Under the pieces are notes generated by a model. The model worked only from the letters and a program-made list of their open reading frames with translations. It was not told the origin of the DNA and did no database searches. Below, piece after piece: positions 7,986 to 17,143 of a DNA stretch of 50,133 nt (the stretch's first letter is position 1; each line of letters starts with the position of its first letter). Both the position numbers and the translations under genes were made by a program. The stretch is taken from contig JANQJK010000020.1 of assembly GCA_028281665.1 (NCBI GenBank), positions 1 to 50,133 on the forward strand, read 5' to 3'. This stretch comes from Hyphococcus sp. GTDB lineage: Bacteria; Pseudomonadota; Alphaproteobacteria; Caulobacterales; Parvularculaceae.

Positions 7986-9041
7986 TTAGGCGCGGGCCAT
8001 TAAAGCGAGGCGCAGCGCCGTTCGCTCGACAATCTCCCGTTGCGGCGCGCCTGTCGTCTTGGCCTCCAGCTCCGCGTCGAACAGCATGCGCGCGGCGAGA
8101 TCGAGCCGGCGCATGGGCCACTTCCTGAGGCGGTTCTCGAAAGCGCGCTGCTCGGCGAAAAACACCGGCGGCCGGAGCTTCTTCATGGCCGCTGACGCGC
8201 TCTCCCCGGCCTCCATATGGGCTTTCGCCGTCCGGACACGGGAGACCTGGCGTTGCAGGGCGCGCAGAAGGCCGATGGGGCTTGCGCCGGCCGCCTCCGC
8301 CTTGAAAAGCGCCGCCGACAGGACGCCCGGCGCGCCGTCCACCGCCGCCGCGGTCGCCTCTTCCAGCGCCTGGCCGGGGCCGTCGACGATCGACGCGCGC
8401 GCATCCTCCACGGTGATGCTGCCCGGTTCCGAGCGAACCGCCGCCGGCCCCTTGAACAGGATGAGCTTGTCGATCTCGGACCGCGTCAGCCCGTGATCGT
8501 CGCCAAGCGTCGCGGCCAGAAGATCCAGCGCGTCTTCATCGAAACGCAGATTTTCAGCCCGCGCCATTTCGCGGGCAAGGTCGCGCACATCGGCCGGCGC
8601 GTCGGCGTAACAGGGAAGTGCGGCGGCGCGCTTTGCCTTCTCGAACATTTTGCGCAGCCCGGAGCGGGGCGAAAGATCGCCGCCTTCGATGACCACAAGG
8701 CCGTTGGGCTTTACCGCATCATTGTCGAGACCCTTGATCAGCGTTTCGGCGGCCTTTGCGCTGGCCTCTCCGGCCGTCCGCAGACGGACAACCCGCTCGC
8801 CGCCGGCAAAGGAAAGAGCGGCGATCTCGTCGGCGAGGCGGCCTGGCTCGTCCTTGAGATCGGCGTCGGTGAGTTCGATGGCGTTGAAGGGGTCGTTGAG
8901 GTCTTCAGTGACCCGGCGCGCGAGCAAGGCGGCCCGTTCGCGCACCAGCCCCGCATCGGGGCCATAGACGAGAATTGCGGCGACGCCTGGGTCGGGCTTT
9001 TCCAGAAACGCCTTGATTGCCCGCCCTTTAAGGGCGGTCAC
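7986..9041 (-). CDS. holA: DNA polymerase III subunit delta (HolA)
   Basis: HolA is the clamp-loader subunit that opens the beta sliding clamp. The 351-residue length is right for the family. Family features are the start ALKGRAIKAFLEKPDPGVAA followed by VYGPDAGLVRERAALLA, and a later helical domain with SPIGLLRALQRQVSRV, which is typical of delta. It is the last gene of a minus-strand run: its start overlaps the lptE stop by four bases (9038-9041). This gene order is conserved across alphaproteobacteria. Confidence 0.94.
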   Translation of the reverse strand: MTALKGRAIKAFLEKPDPGVAAILVYGPDAGLVRERAALLARRVTEDLNDPFNAIELTDADLKDEPGRLADEIAALSFAGGERVVRLRTAGEASAKAAETLIKGLDNDAVKPNGLVVIEGGDLSPRSGLRKMFEKAKRAAALPCYADAPADVRDLAREMARAENLRFDEDALDLLAATLGDDHGLTRSEIDKLILFKGPAAVRSEPGSITVEDARASIVDGPGQALEEATAAAVDGAPGVLSAALFKAEAAGASPIGLLRALQRQVSRVRTAKAHMEAGESASAAMKKLRPPVFFAEQRAFENRLRKWPMRRLDLAARMLFDAELEAKTTGAPQREIVERTALRLALMARA

Positions 9042-9661
9042 GCGCCGCCCTCGTCAGGCGCGCTTTCGTCAATCAGAAACGGGCGGTCGCCGCTCTCGAA
9101 GTCGTCGCGCGGCTCGCCCACCTCTTCGATGGTCGCCGGGTCGTCAAAGCTGTCGTCGGCCGCAGGCGCCGCAGCGGTCGGGTCGGCGAGGCGCAGGAGA
9201 ATGTCGCGCTCGATTTCCTCGGCGAGGAGGCGTGCCGCTTTCTCCCGGGCGGTGCGCTCTGCGAACAGGGTCGAATATTGCGAGCTGACGATATTGTAGG
9301 ACGTGATCGCCCGCGCCGAGCCCTGGATGACCTCCTGGCTGTCAAGATTGCGCAACAGATAGCGACCGTTAAGGCGGTAATTGTAGCGCGTCACGGTGGC
9401 GTCGATCTGAACGGCGAGCTGTTGCGCGTTTTCTGTCGCGACGACCATCAACTCATATTGCGGCGTCTCGTCATCGCGCATGACGATGCGCTTGCGCAAC
9501 GCATCGGATACAAAAAGGTGAACTTCCTCCGGCGCGGTTACGGGCCCGATGGCGATCCGCTTGTTTACCGGCGCGCCCGCGCCCTCCGGCGTTGCGTAGA
9601 TCGGCTTGAACCCGCATGACGATATCATCAGTATACTGATAAGTAGGGCAATCTGCTTCAC
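9038..9661 (-). CDS. lptE: LPS-assembly lipoprotein LptE
   Basis: LptE plugs the LptD barrel and helps insert lipopolysaccharide into the outer membrane. The 207-residue protein has a short lipoprotein signal with lipobox ISSC (Cys16) followed by GFKPIYA, a hallmark of LptE at this position. The body has the expected alternating strands and helices. The C-terminal 40 residues are acidic and look disordered. Its position between leuS and holA is the usual one and supports the call in a family with weak sequence conservation. leuS ends 15 bases upstream. Confidence 0.93.
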   Translation of the reverse strand: MKQIALLISILMISSCGFKPIYATPEGAGAPVNKRIAIGPVTAPEEVHLFVSDALRKRIVMRDDETPQYELMVVATENAQQLAVQIDATVTRYNYRLNGRYLLRNLDSQEVIQGSARAITSYNIVSSQYSTLFAERTAREKAARLLAEEIERDILLRLADPTAAAPAADDSFDDPATIEEVGEPRDDFESGDRPFLIDESAPDEGGA

Positions 9662-9676
9662 GGGCGGCGGCTCCGT

Positions 9677-12337
9677 TCAATTCGCGACGATATTGACGAT
9701 GCGTCCGGGCACGACCACCACCTTGCGCACCGTCAGGCCGTCAGTATGGCGTTGAACGGCTTCAAGGGACAAGGCCGCCTTTTCAACCGCCTCTTTGGCC
9801 GCGTCCGCGCCCACTTCGATCTCGTCGCGCTTCTTGCCGTTCACCTGAACCGGGAGGACGATCGTGTCCTTCTTCAGGAGCGCGGCGTCGGCCGTCGGCC
9901 AGGGCGCGTCGCAGATAAACCCTTCCCCGCCAAGGGTTTCCCAGCATTCCTCCGCAAGATGGGGCGTGAACGGTGCGACGAGGCGGGCCAGCGCGCCGAG
10001 GGCTTCGGCCTGCGCAAAGGCCTCAGCGCGTACGCCGTTGGCCGGCTGGCCGTCTTCCCGTTGCATGGGCCGCGTCTTTTTGAGCGCATTGAGGAATTCA
10101 TAGATCCGAGCAATCGCCTTGTTGAAGCGGAAATTCTCAATGTCGTCGGTGACGCCGGCGATTGCCGCGTGGGTCGTCTTCCGGAGCGCGAGGCCGGCCT
10201 CGTCGATTTCCGCCGGCGGGCTCGAAAGGTCGTGGGCTTTCAGCGCGCCTTTCGCCGGCTCGATGGCGTCCCAGATGCGGCTGACGAGTTTCCACGCGCC
10301 CTCTACGCCTGAATCCGTCCATTCGACGTCGCGCTCGGGCGGCGAGTCCGACAGCATGAACCAGCGCGCCGCGTCCGCGCCGTAAGTGTCGGCGATGTCG
10401 TCCGGAGAGACGACGTTCTTCTTCGACTTCGACATTTTTTCGATTGGGCCGACGATGACCGGCTCGCCGGTTTCTTCGCTGACGACCTTGCCGTCTTTCT
10501 TGATGACCTCGTCGGGCGACAGCCAACGCTCCTTCAGCGGTTTCGCGTCGTCTGCGTCGAGATATGTCTCGTGAACCACCATCCCTTGCGTAAAGAGATT
10601 CTCAAAAGGTTCGTCCACGGACAATAGCCCGCATTCCTTCATGGCGCGGGTGAACCAGCGCGCATAGAGGAGATGCAGGATCGCGTGTTCTATGCCGCCG
10701 ATATACTGGTTTACGGGCAGCCAGTAGTCGGCGTTTTTCTGGTCGACCGGCTGGTCGTTCGATGGGGCTGCGAAGCGCGCGAAGTACCATGAGCTGTCAA
10801 CGAAGGTGTCCATGGTGTCTGTCTCGCGCCGGCCCGCGCCGCCGCATTCGGGGCAGGCGACATTGCGCCATTCATCGTTCCGGTCGAGCGGATTGCCGGG
10901 GTTTTTGAACTCCGCCGCCGGCGTTTCCGGCAACAGAACCGGCAGGTCCTTTTCGGGGACCGGAACAACGCCGCATTTTTCGCAATGGATTGCCGGGATG
11001 GGGCAGCCCCAGAAGCGCTGGCGGGAAACGCCCCAGTCGCGCAGGCGATACTGGGTCCGGCCCTTGCCTAGACCCATCTCCTCGATTTTGCCGGTCGCGG
11101 CGGCAATTCCCTCCTCAATGGTCAGACCGTCGAGGAAGTCAGAATTGTAGAGCGTGCCGGCGCCTACATAGGCCTCGTCCTCGATGGAGAACGTCGCCGG
11201 GTCCTCTCCCGCCGGCAGCACGATCTGCGGCACGGGCAGGCCATACTTTCGTGCGAAATCAAGGTCGCGCTGGTCGCCCGCAGGACAGCCGAAGATGGCG
11301 CCGGTCCCGTACTGGATAAGGACGAAATTCGCCACATAGACGGGCAGGCGCCGGTCGTCGAACGGATGGCCGGTTTCAAGGGGCAGCCGGTAGCCCCGCT
11401 TCTCCGCCTTCTCGATCGCCTCCTCCGAGGTGCCCGTTTTCTGACACTCGGCGATAAACTCGCGCAGCTTCGGGTCCCCTTCCGCCATTGCGGCGGTCAG
11501 CGGATGGTCCGGAGAGATGGCGATGAAGCTTGCGCCGAACAGCGTGTCCGGCCGGGTCGTGAAAATCTCGACCCCGTCATCAAACCCAGCGGGCGGTTTC
11601 GTTCCGCCCGCAAAACGGAACTTCATCTGCAAGCCTTTTGACTTGCCGATCCAGTTGCGCTGCATCAGCTTTACGTTTTCCGGCCACCCTTTGAGGCGGC
11701 CGTCATCGAGGGCCGCGAGAAGATCCTCGGCCTCATCTGTGATGCGGAAAAACCATTGAGACAGGGTCCGCCGCTCGACGGCGGCGCCGGAGCGCCAGCC
11801 CTTGCCGTCAATGACCTGCTCGTTGGCGAGGACCGTCTGATCGACAGGATCCCAGTTGACGAGACTCTCCTTGCGATAGGCGAAGCCCTTCTCCCAGAAC
11901 TTCAAAAACATCGCCTGCTGCCAGCGGTAATACTCCGGCTCGCAGGTGGCGAACTCCCGAGACCAGTCGATGGAAAGCCCCATGCGCTTCAGCTGCGCGC
12001 GCATGGCTTCAATGTTGGACCAGGTCCACTCTCCCGGATGGGCGCCGGTCTGCATGGCGGCGTTTTCCGCGGGCATACCGAAGGCGTCCCAGCCCATGGG
12101 ATGGAGGACGTTATAGCCGCTCGCCTTTTTGTAGCGGGCGATAACGTCGCCCATGGCGTAGTTCCGAACATGGCCGATGTGAATTTTCCCCGACGGATAG
12201 GGGAACATTTCGAGGACGTAATAATTCGGCTGCGCGCCGGCCATACTTGTCGGCGCGGGCTCGGCGGCGAAGATGTCCGCCTCTTTCCAGCGCGCCTGCC
12301 ATTTGGGCTCTATTTCTTTGGGATTGTAGCGGGGCAT
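9677..12337 (-). CDS. leuS: Leucyl-tRNA synthetase
   Basis: LeuS charges tRNA-Leu with leucine. The 886-residue class I synthetase has HIGH at residues 53-56 within [13 protein letters not shown] and KMSKSKKN near residue 634. The inserted editing domain ([12 protein letters not shown]) is present, as is a Cys-containing insert (CPECGG). The C-terminal anticodon-binding and extension domains are complete ([11 protein letters not shown] near the end). A strong terminator lies just upstream (12356-12383), so leuS has its own promoter or depends on read-through. A tRNA-Leu is encoded at 48532-48617. Confidence 0.98.
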   Translation of the reverse strand: MPRYNPKEIEPKWQARWKEADIFAAEPAPTSMAGAQPNYYVLEMFPYPSGKIHIGHVRNYAMGDVIARYKKASGYNVLHPMGWDAFGMPAENAAMQTGAHPGEWTWSNIEAMRAQLKRMGLSIDWSREFATCEPEYYRWQQAMFLKFWEKGFAYRKESLVNWDPVDQTVLANEQVIDGKGWRSGAAVERRTLSQWFFRITDEAEDLLAALDDGRLKGWPENVKLMQRNWIGKSKGLQMKFRFAGGTKPPAGFDDGVEIFTTRPDTLFGASFIAISPDHPLTAAMAEGDPKLREFIAECQKTGTSEEAIEKAEKRGYRLPLETGHPFDDRRLPVYVANFVLIQYGTGAIFGCPAGDQRDLDFARKYGLPVPQIVLPAGEDPATFSIEDEAYVGAGTLYNSDFLDGLTIEEGIAAATGKIEEMGLGKGRTQYRLRDWGVSRQRFWGCPIPAIHCEKCGVVPVPEKDLPVLLPETPAAEFKNPGNPLDRNDEWRNVACPECGGAGRRETDTMDTFVDSSWYFARFAAPSNDQPVDQKNADYWLPVNQYIGGIEHAILHLLYARWFTRAMKECGLLSVDEPFENLFTQGMVVHETYLDADDAKPLKERWLSPDEVIKKDGKVVSEETGEPVIVGPIEKMSKSKKNVVSPDDIADTYGADAARWFMLSDSPPERDVEWTDSGVEGAWKLVSRIWDAIEPAKGALKAHDLSSPPAEIDEAGLALRKTTHAAIAGVTDDIENFRFNKAIARIYEFLNALKKTRPMQREDGQPANGVRAEAFAQAEALGALARLVAPFTPHLAEECWETLGGEGFICDAPWPTADAALLKKDTIVLPVQVNGKKRDEIEVGADAAKEAVEKAALSLEAVQRHTDGLTVRKVVVVPGRIVNIVAN

Positions 12338-12355
12338 CGGGAAACTTCCGGCAAT

Positions 12356-12383
12356 AAAAAACGGCGCCTCGAAAGCGCCGTTT
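12356..12383 (-). terminator. Rho-independent terminator of the DUF3576 gene
   Basis: A perfect nine-pair stem (AAACGGCGC with GCGCCGTTT, at 12359-12367 and 12375-12383) closes a seven-base loop. On the minus strand it is followed by a T run, so it ends transcripts from the DUF3576 gene just before leuS. Confidence 0.85.
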
Positions 12384-12406
12384 GTCGCGTAATCCGGCGC
12401 AGGTGG

Positions 12407-12874
12407 CTAGTCGTCTATAACGTTGAGGCGAAGCTGGCGCGCCCTTGTAAGGATGGCGTTCTCAATCTCACGGCCCGTGGCCGGGTTCACGGTGGCGTCG
12501 ATCCACGCGCCAAGCTCGTCGCGCTCCTGGCGGAAGACCGAAACCCGCAGGGCGTCCGCGCGCAGGGCATTATCCAGGATGTAAACCGTGGTCTTGAAAC
12601 GTTCGCCCGGAACCTCCGGATTCACGTACCAATCCGAAATAATCAGCCCGGCGATGGGATCGGCGGAGTTCACGGGCAGAAAATCGAGGGTTTCGAGCGA
12701 CGCGGCCCACAAATACCGGTTAACGGTGGTGGCCGTTGCGCCGTCGCCGGTCACATAGGACGGCAGTCCTAAATTGCGTGAATTCCCGGCATCATTGCCG
12801 CCGCATGCAGCCAGCGCAACAGCTGCCGAAAAAGCGCATAAAGCCTTGAAAAAGGTGATATTTCTTGAACGCAT
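12407..12874 (-). CDS. DUF3576 domain-containing lipoprotein
   Basis: This 155-residue protein starts at ATG 12874; an in-frame upstream start would add 11 residues ahead of the signal peptide. It has a lipoprotein signal with lipobox LAAC (Cys24) followed by a Gly/Asn linker. The body matches the DUF3576 family as I remember it: GLPSYVTGDGATATTVNRYLW, then a two-strand motif with IISDWYV and EVPGERFK. The role is unknown, but family members sit next to leuS-lptE-holA in many alphaproteobacteria, which hints at an envelope function. It probably sits in the outer or inner membrane facing the periplasm. Confidence 0.85.
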   Translation of the reverse strand: MRSRNITFFKALCAFSAAVALAACGGNDAGNSRNLGLPSYVTGDGATATTVNRYLWAASLETLDFLPVNSADPIAGLIISDWYVNPEVPGERFKTTVYILDNALRADALRVSVFRQERDELGAWIDATVNPATGREIENAILTRARQLRLNVIDD

Positions 12875-13241
12875 TGTTGTGTAAATCCAGTCTGGTCCCG
12901 CGGACATTCAGGGGCCCCCGAGCCCGTTTCGTGGCTTTCCTACCACATTCGCCGGTTTACACAATGTCGCCCTTCTCGGCCGCTTGAATGGGCGGTCGGG
13001 CGGCGCCATTATTTCAAATGGTCACAAAGCTGTTAACTATGCGCTGCTATAGGCTGCCGGAATCGGTGCTGCGCGGCGCATAACAGGTTGCAGCGGCGAC
13101 AATGGGTTGCGTGGGGTTGAAGGGCGCTTCTGGCGTCCGGGTGCGAGTTCTAAGTCGAGGCGTGACGCGCTGGGGAGCGCGGGGCGTCTCAAATGCGTAT
13201 TTGAAACCGTGCGGCGATTTTCGCCGGCTTGAGATGAGACG
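12875..13241. other. Divergent intergenic region between DUF3576 gene and porin
   Basis: No gene is supported here. The stretch must hold the promoters of the two divergent genes. I see a perfect 6+6 inverted repeat (TCAAAT-GCGT-ATTTGA) at 13189-13204, about 37 bases upstream of the porin start, which could be an operator or leader hairpin. A TTAAC half-box lies near 13032. No sigma-70-like pair is clear enough to call. Confidence 0.5.
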
Positions 13242-14465
13242 ATGACCGGATTGCGGACGATTTTGTCGGGGATCAGCGCTGCGGCCTTTATGGCCGGGGC
13301 GACTGCGTTCGCGGCCGATCCAGTCGAGATTGAAATTGAAGGCGAGGCGAGCGTCGTCGCCGGCGTCGCAGATGGCGATGCGGGCGCGGACGGCAACGCC
13401 GAAGTCACCGTCAAGGGTTCGACATTTCTTGACAGCGGGCTTGAGCTTGGCGCCGTCTTACAGGCGCGCCTCGACGCGGACCAGCCCTCTCAAATGTTCG
13501 CAGGCGGACGATATTCCGGATTGCAGATCGGCGGCGCGCGCGGGATCGCCCCGCTCGACAGCGACGCTTATTTGCAGAGCGCTTACGCATACGCGCGCGG
13601 CGCGTTCGGTCAGGTGATCATCGGGCGCGATCACGGCATTGCGCGAACGCTCGCCGTCACGTCCCCGACGATTTTCCGCTCCGTTAATGTCAATGATTGG
13701 CATACTGACCTTTCCGGCCTGAATGACGTTCATACGGTCAACGATTTTTCCGGTTACTCCAACAAGTTCACCTACATGCCGCCGGCGAACTTTCTGGGCG
13801 GCGCCTTTGGCGGGCTGCAACTCGGCGTTTCCTATTCGCCGAAACTCAGAAACTGCGGCGATCGCCTTTGCGCCCCGGAAGACGGGCTGATCCTTGCGCC
13901 CAACGGCGCGCTTCTCAATGAGGCCTCGACCTGGGAAGACGCCATCGAGGCGGCGCTTTACTATCAAAAGCCGATCAATCTCGGCGGCGGCGACCGGTTG
14001 TTCGTTGGCGTGGGCGCCAGTTACGTCACCGCAGACGAGGCCTCGCGCATCGCGTTGCCGGTTTACGAAGATTACGAAGCCTATTCCGTCGGGCTTAACC
14101 TCGCCTATCGCGGCGTCACCATCGGCGGCTCGCTGAAGACGACGAATGCGGGCCTCAATACGCCCGACGAAGACGGCTATCTCGCCTTTGACGCCGGCAT
14201 CACCTTCAAGACCGGCGACGATGAAGGCGACTGGGGCTTCATGCTCGGCTACGGCCAGTCCGAGGCGAACGCCTTCGGGCCAAACCCGTTCGACCCGACG
14301 CTGTTTCGGGACACGCAGACCGCTCAGGCTGGCGTCACTTATGTGATCGGCCGGGGCATCACCATCGGCGCGGCGGCGCAATATGTGGAATCCGCCAAAC
14401 CGCTCGCCGTTGGAGGCCCGGAAGAGGCGACAACGGTTGTGATCGAAAGCTCGATCAAATTCTAA
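13242..14465 (+). CDS. Outer-membrane porin
   Basis: This 407-residue protein has a signal peptide ending AFAAD (cleavage near residue 25), followed by a Gly/Ala/Asp-rich mature start. The body alternates short amphipathic strands and turns. It contains SYSPKLRNCGDRLCAP, a loop with two Cys that could bridge, and repeated aromatic-girdle patterns. It ends in IESSIKF, whose terminal Phe is the outer-membrane insertion signal. This fits the 16-strand general porins of alphaproteobacteria. Substrate is unknown. It stands alone, with a strong terminator just downstream. Confidence 0.88.
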   Translation: MTGLRTILSGISAAAFMAGATAFAADPVEIEIEGEASVVAGVADGDAGADGNAEVTVKGSTFLDSGLELGAVLQARLDADQPSQMFAGGRYSGLQIGGARGIAPLDSDAYLQSAYAYARGAFGQVIIGRDHGIARTLAVTSPTIFRSVNVNDWHTDLSGLNDVHTVNDFSGYSNKFTYMPPANFLGGAFGGLQLGVSYSPKLRNCGDRLCAPEDGLILAPNGALLNEASTWEDAIEAALYYQKPINLGGGDRLFVGVGASYVTADEASRIALPVYEDYEAYSVGLNLAYRGVTIGGSLKTTNAGLNTPDEDGYLAFDAGITFKTGDDEGDWGFMLGYGQSEANAFGPNPFDPTLFRDTQTAQAGVTYVIGRGITIGAAAQYVESAKPLAVGGPEEATTVVIESSIKF

Positions 14466-14502
14466 GTTCTAAGCGCCACGCTTAGAGGGGATAAGACTTG
14501 TG

Positions 14503-14534
14503 AAAACGGCGTCTTCGGGCGCCGTTTTCTTTTT
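14503..14534 (+). terminator. Rho-independent terminator of the porin gene
   Basis: A nine-pair stem (AAAACGGCG at 14503-14511 with CGCCGTTTT at 14520-14528) is followed by a CTTTTT tract. A second perfect hairpin (TCTAAGCG-CCA-CGCTTAGA, 14468-14486) lies just ahead, right after the porin stop, giving two stems in tandem. Confidence 0.9.
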
Positions 14535-14580
14535 CCCGAGGATCTGGACGACGGCGGCGCGGGCGAGCAAGAATTGCCGT

Positions 14581-15021
14581 GTGAGAAAATCCCTAAGCGC
14601 CGTTCTGTGTGTCGCCGTGTTTGGCTGCGCGGAGCCGAGCGCGCCAGCCAGCGAGAGCGCCCGCATGCCCCAGTCAAACAATCATGTCGACTATGTGGAA
14701 TTCGCCGCCGAGGATTTGAGTGTCGCTAAAGCGTTCTATTCGGGCGCCTTTGGCTGGACCTTTCAGGATTGGGGCCCCGATTACGTCAGCTTCGAGGGCG
14801 CCGGGCTCGACGGAGGCATTCGCGGCGGCGAAAAACCCGTCAATGGCTCAGCGCTTATTATTCTTTATGCGGATGACCTTGACGCAAGCGAGAAGAAAGT
14901 CGTCGCCGCAGGCGGCGACGTCGTCGAGCGACATGAGTTCCCCGGGGGGCGACGTTTCCATTTCCGCGATCCGTCCGGCAACGTGCTTGGCGTATGGACG
15001 AAGGTTGAGGAAGACAGCTAG
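14581..15021 (+). CDS. VOC (glyoxalase-fold) family protein, likely lipoprotein
   Basis: The core (NNHVDYVEFAAEDLSVAKAF, then FYSGAFGW and a closing FRDPSGNVLGVW) is a single vicinal-oxygen-chelate domain of about 115 residues. A GTG at 14581 gives 146 residues with a lipoprotein signal, lipobox VFGC (Cys16), and a short Ser/Ala linker before the domain. An ATG at 14665 would give a plain cytoplasmic 118-residue protein. The hydrophobic segment and lipobox in frame favour the longer form. An ATG further upstream lies at the porin terminator and is unlikely. Substrate unknown; members of this fold include isomerases, dioxygenases and resistance proteins. Confidence 0.75.
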   Translation: MRKSLSAVLCVAVFGCAEPSAPASESARMPQSNNHVDYVEFAAEDLSVAKAFYSGAFGWTFQDWGPDYVSFEGAGLDGGIRGGEKPVNGSALIILYADDLDASEKKVVAAGGDVVERHEFPGGRRFHFRDPSGNVLGVWTKVEEDS

Positions 15022-15632
15022 CCCGGCAGGAAAGCGCCAATAGCGGCAAGGCCGGCGACATTCGGCGCGGCGATGGCGCGCGCGTTCCGTTTATCCACGC
15101 CGCCCAGCGCCAAAACGGGAAGCTTTGCCCTTGCTGCAAGAGCCTTAAACTTCTGAGGGCCCAGCGCCTCTGCGCCCCGGTGGCTTTCCGTCGGGAAAAC
15201 CGGTGACAAAAATGCGACATTCGCCCCGCGCCGCGCCGCCCGGTCCAGATCTTCGGCATTATGACAGGCGCAACTGACCATCAGTCCGCCCGTGTCGTCG
15301 GGCCACGACGCCCATGACGGCAGATGCACGCCGTCCGCGTCGACGGCGCGCGCAAGCGCAATGTCTGCACCCACCAGAAATCGGACGCCGCGCCTTCGGG
15401 CAATCGCTGCGAGACGTGCGGCGAGCGCCGCGCGGCCCGGCGCCTCATAGTCCCGGAGAATCACAGCCGCGCCGAGAGGCAGGGCGCGAACGATCAGCTC
15501 CGGGCGTGGCGCCCGGGCGGCGTCTGTCATAAAGGCGAGCGAAAAAGGAGCCGCGACGCCGCTTTTGCCTTTGAGGGCGCTCGCGGCGGCTGCTAGTTTC
15601 GCCGCCCTCGTTCTGAAACCGTCACCCGGCAT
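15018..15632 (-). CDS. Thiamine phosphate synthase (ThiE/TenI-like)
   Basis: This 204-residue protein has the TIM-barrel pattern of the ThiE/TenI family: a first strand SLAFMTD, GVRFLVGADIALARAVDADGVHLP in the middle (the family GVHL motif), FLSPVFPTESH near the phosphate-binding region, and LALGGVDKRNA at the end. ThiE joins the thiazole and pyrimidine halves of thiamine; TenI-like relatives are thiazole tautomerases, and I cannot separate the two. The ATG at 15632 keeps the N-terminal helix found in alphaproteobacterial members. Its start overlaps the start of the divergent yggS. The 3' end overlaps the VOC gene by four bases. Confidence 0.82.
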   Translation of the reverse strand: MPGDGFRTRAAKLAAAASALKGKSGVAAPFSLAFMTDAARAPRPELIVRALPLGAAVILRDYEAPGRAALAARLAAIARRRGVRFLVGADIALARAVDADGVHLPSWASWPDDTGGLMVSCACHNAEDLDRAARRGANVAFLSPVFPTESHRGAEALGPQKFKALAARAKLPVLALGGVDKRNARAIAAPNVAGLAAIGAFLPG

Positions 15633-16320
15633 GGCTTTGACTGAACCCCTCACCGATCCGGCCGCCAATCTCGCGGCAGTCCAGCGCGAACTCAAGACAG
15701 CGCTGGCGGAAGCGGGCCGTAACGAAGACGCAGTAAAGATCGTTGCGGTATCGAAAACATTTGACGAGGCGCGCATTTTGCCCGTGCTCGCCGCCGGCTG
15801 GCGGGTTTTCGGCGAGAATCGCGTCCAGGAGGCCGCTGGCAAGTGGCCCGCCCTCAAATCCCGTTACCCGGATGTGGAGCTACACCTGATCGGGCCGTTG
15901 CAGACGAACAAGGTGAAAGACGCCGTGGCGCTGTTTGATGTGATCGAGACTGTCGACCGGCCGAAACTCGCGCGGGCACTGGCCGTCGAGATGGAGAAAC
16001 AGGGCCGCCGCCCCAGGCTCCTGGTGCAGGTCAACACTGGCGAGGAGGCGCAGAAGGCTGGGGTCGCACCCCATGAAACGGACGATTTTTTAAAGGCGTG
16101 CCGCGATGAGCATGGCCTCGATATCGCCGGCCTCATGTGCATCCCGCCGGTGGGTGACGACCCCGCGCCCCATTTTGCGTTATTGTCCAAGCTCGCTGTT
16201 GCGCACGGTCTTTCCGTGGTCAGCATGGGTATGAGCGCTGACTTCGCTATTGCCGCCCAGCTCGGCGCCACCCATGTTCGGGTCGGGTCGGCGATTTTCG
16301 GTCCCCGGCGATCCGCATAG
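15631..16320 (+). CDS. YggS/PROSC family pyridoxal phosphate homeostasis protein
   Basis: A 229-residue single-domain PLP-binding protein of the YggS family, which buffers free pyridoxal phosphate in the cytoplasm. The PLP lysine lies in VKIVAVSKTF, followed by GENRVQEA, HLIGPLQTNK, VNTGEEAQKAG and the C-terminal SMGMSADFAIAAQLGATHVRVGSAIFG, all family blocks. The ATG at 15631 shares its CATG with the divergent thiE-like start; an earlier in-frame ATG at 15565 would add an unconserved Ala-rich stretch. Any promoter must lie within the thiE-like gene. Confidence 0.93.
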   Translation: MALTEPLTDPAANLAAVQRELKTALAEAGRNEDAVKIVAVSKTFDEARILPVLAAGWRVFGENRVQEAAGKWPALKSRYPDVELHLIGPLQTNKVKDAVALFDVIETVDRPKLARALAVEMEKQGRRPRLLVQVNTGEEAQKAGVAPHETDDFLKACRDEHGLDIAGLMCIPPVGDDPAPHFALLSKLAVAHGLSVVSMGMSADFAIAAQLGATHVRVGSAIFGPRRSA

Positions 16321-16440
16321 CCGCCAGGCAGCGTATTGTCGGTGATCACGCCCGCCTATCGGGCTTGTGATTCCGACTTCACGGCGTTTGCGGCTAAGGC
16401 TCCGCCGCTGTTAGAAAAGGCAAGGAAAAGAGAAACCGAA

Positions 16441-17130
16441 ATGACGCGGGCAAAACGGATCCTTCTGGTCGACGACGACGAGCTTCTGCGCGACACGCTG
16501 ATCGACCAGTTCAATCTGCATGACGAGTTCAGCGTGGAACCGGCGGCGACCGCCAATGAGGCGATCGAGCGCGCGCGGGAAGAGGCGCATATCGACCTTA
16601 TGCTGCTTGACGTGGGACTGCCCGACATGGACGGGCGCGAAGCGTGTCGCGTCATGCGCAAGAATGGTTTCAAGTCGCCGATCATCATGTTGACCGGCGC
16701 CGACTCCGACGCCGACACAATTCTGGGCCTTGAGGCCGGCGCCAACGACTATGTGGTCAAGCCTTTCAAATTCGGCGTCCTGATGGCCCGCGTGCGCGCG
16801 CATTTGCGCAGTCACGAGCAGAGCGAAGACGCAGTCTTCAAGCTTGGCCCATATGAATTTCGTCCGGCCGTGAAAATGCTTGTCACCGACGCCGACAAGA
16901 AAATACGCCTCACGGAAAAAGAAACCTCGATCCTCAAATTCCTTTATCGCGCCGGCGGCAAACCGGTAACGCGCGATATCCTGCTTGACGAAGTCTGGGG
17001 CTACAATTCGGGTGTCACGACCCACACGCTTGAAACCCATGTCTATCGCCTGCGTCAGAAGATCGAGCCCGATCCTTCCAACGCGTCGCTGCTGTTGACC
17101 GAGGGCGGCGGCTACCGGCTGTCGATTTAG
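16441..17130 (+). CDS. cenR: OmpR-family response regulator, CenR-like
   Basis: A 229-residue two-domain regulator. The receiver has the acidic pair VDDDE at residues 10-14, the phosphoacceptor Asp57 (LLDVGLPDMDG), LTGADSD and the lysine of VKPF. The winged-helix output domain includes LTEKETSILKFLYRAGGKPV and the recognition-helix region GVTTHTLETHVYRLRQKIE. The pattern SDADTILGLEAGANDY and the HEQSEDAVF linker match CenR, an essential envelope regulator in Caulobacter, and its place near parAB agrees with the order I recall there. No partner kinase is adjacent. Start chosen at ATG 16441; earlier in-frame starts lack receiver homology. Confidence 0.8.
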   Translation: MTRAKRILLVDDDELLRDTLIDQFNLHDEFSVEPAATANEAIERAREEAHIDLMLLDVGLPDMDGREACRVMRKNGFKSPIIMLTGADSDADTILGLEAGANDYVVKPFKFGVLMARVRAHLRSHEQSEDAVFKLGPYEFRPAVKMLVTDADKKIRLTEKETSILKFLYRAGGKPVTRDILLDEVWGYNSGVTTHTLETHVYRLRQKIEPDPSNASLLLTEGGGYRLSI

Positions 17131-17143
17131 GGCGCGTGCGCGA

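Noticed and set aside
13458-14381. 307-codon minus-strand ORF opposite the porin
   Set aside because: No motifs; the plus-strand frame has signal peptide, barrel pattern and C-terminal Phe.
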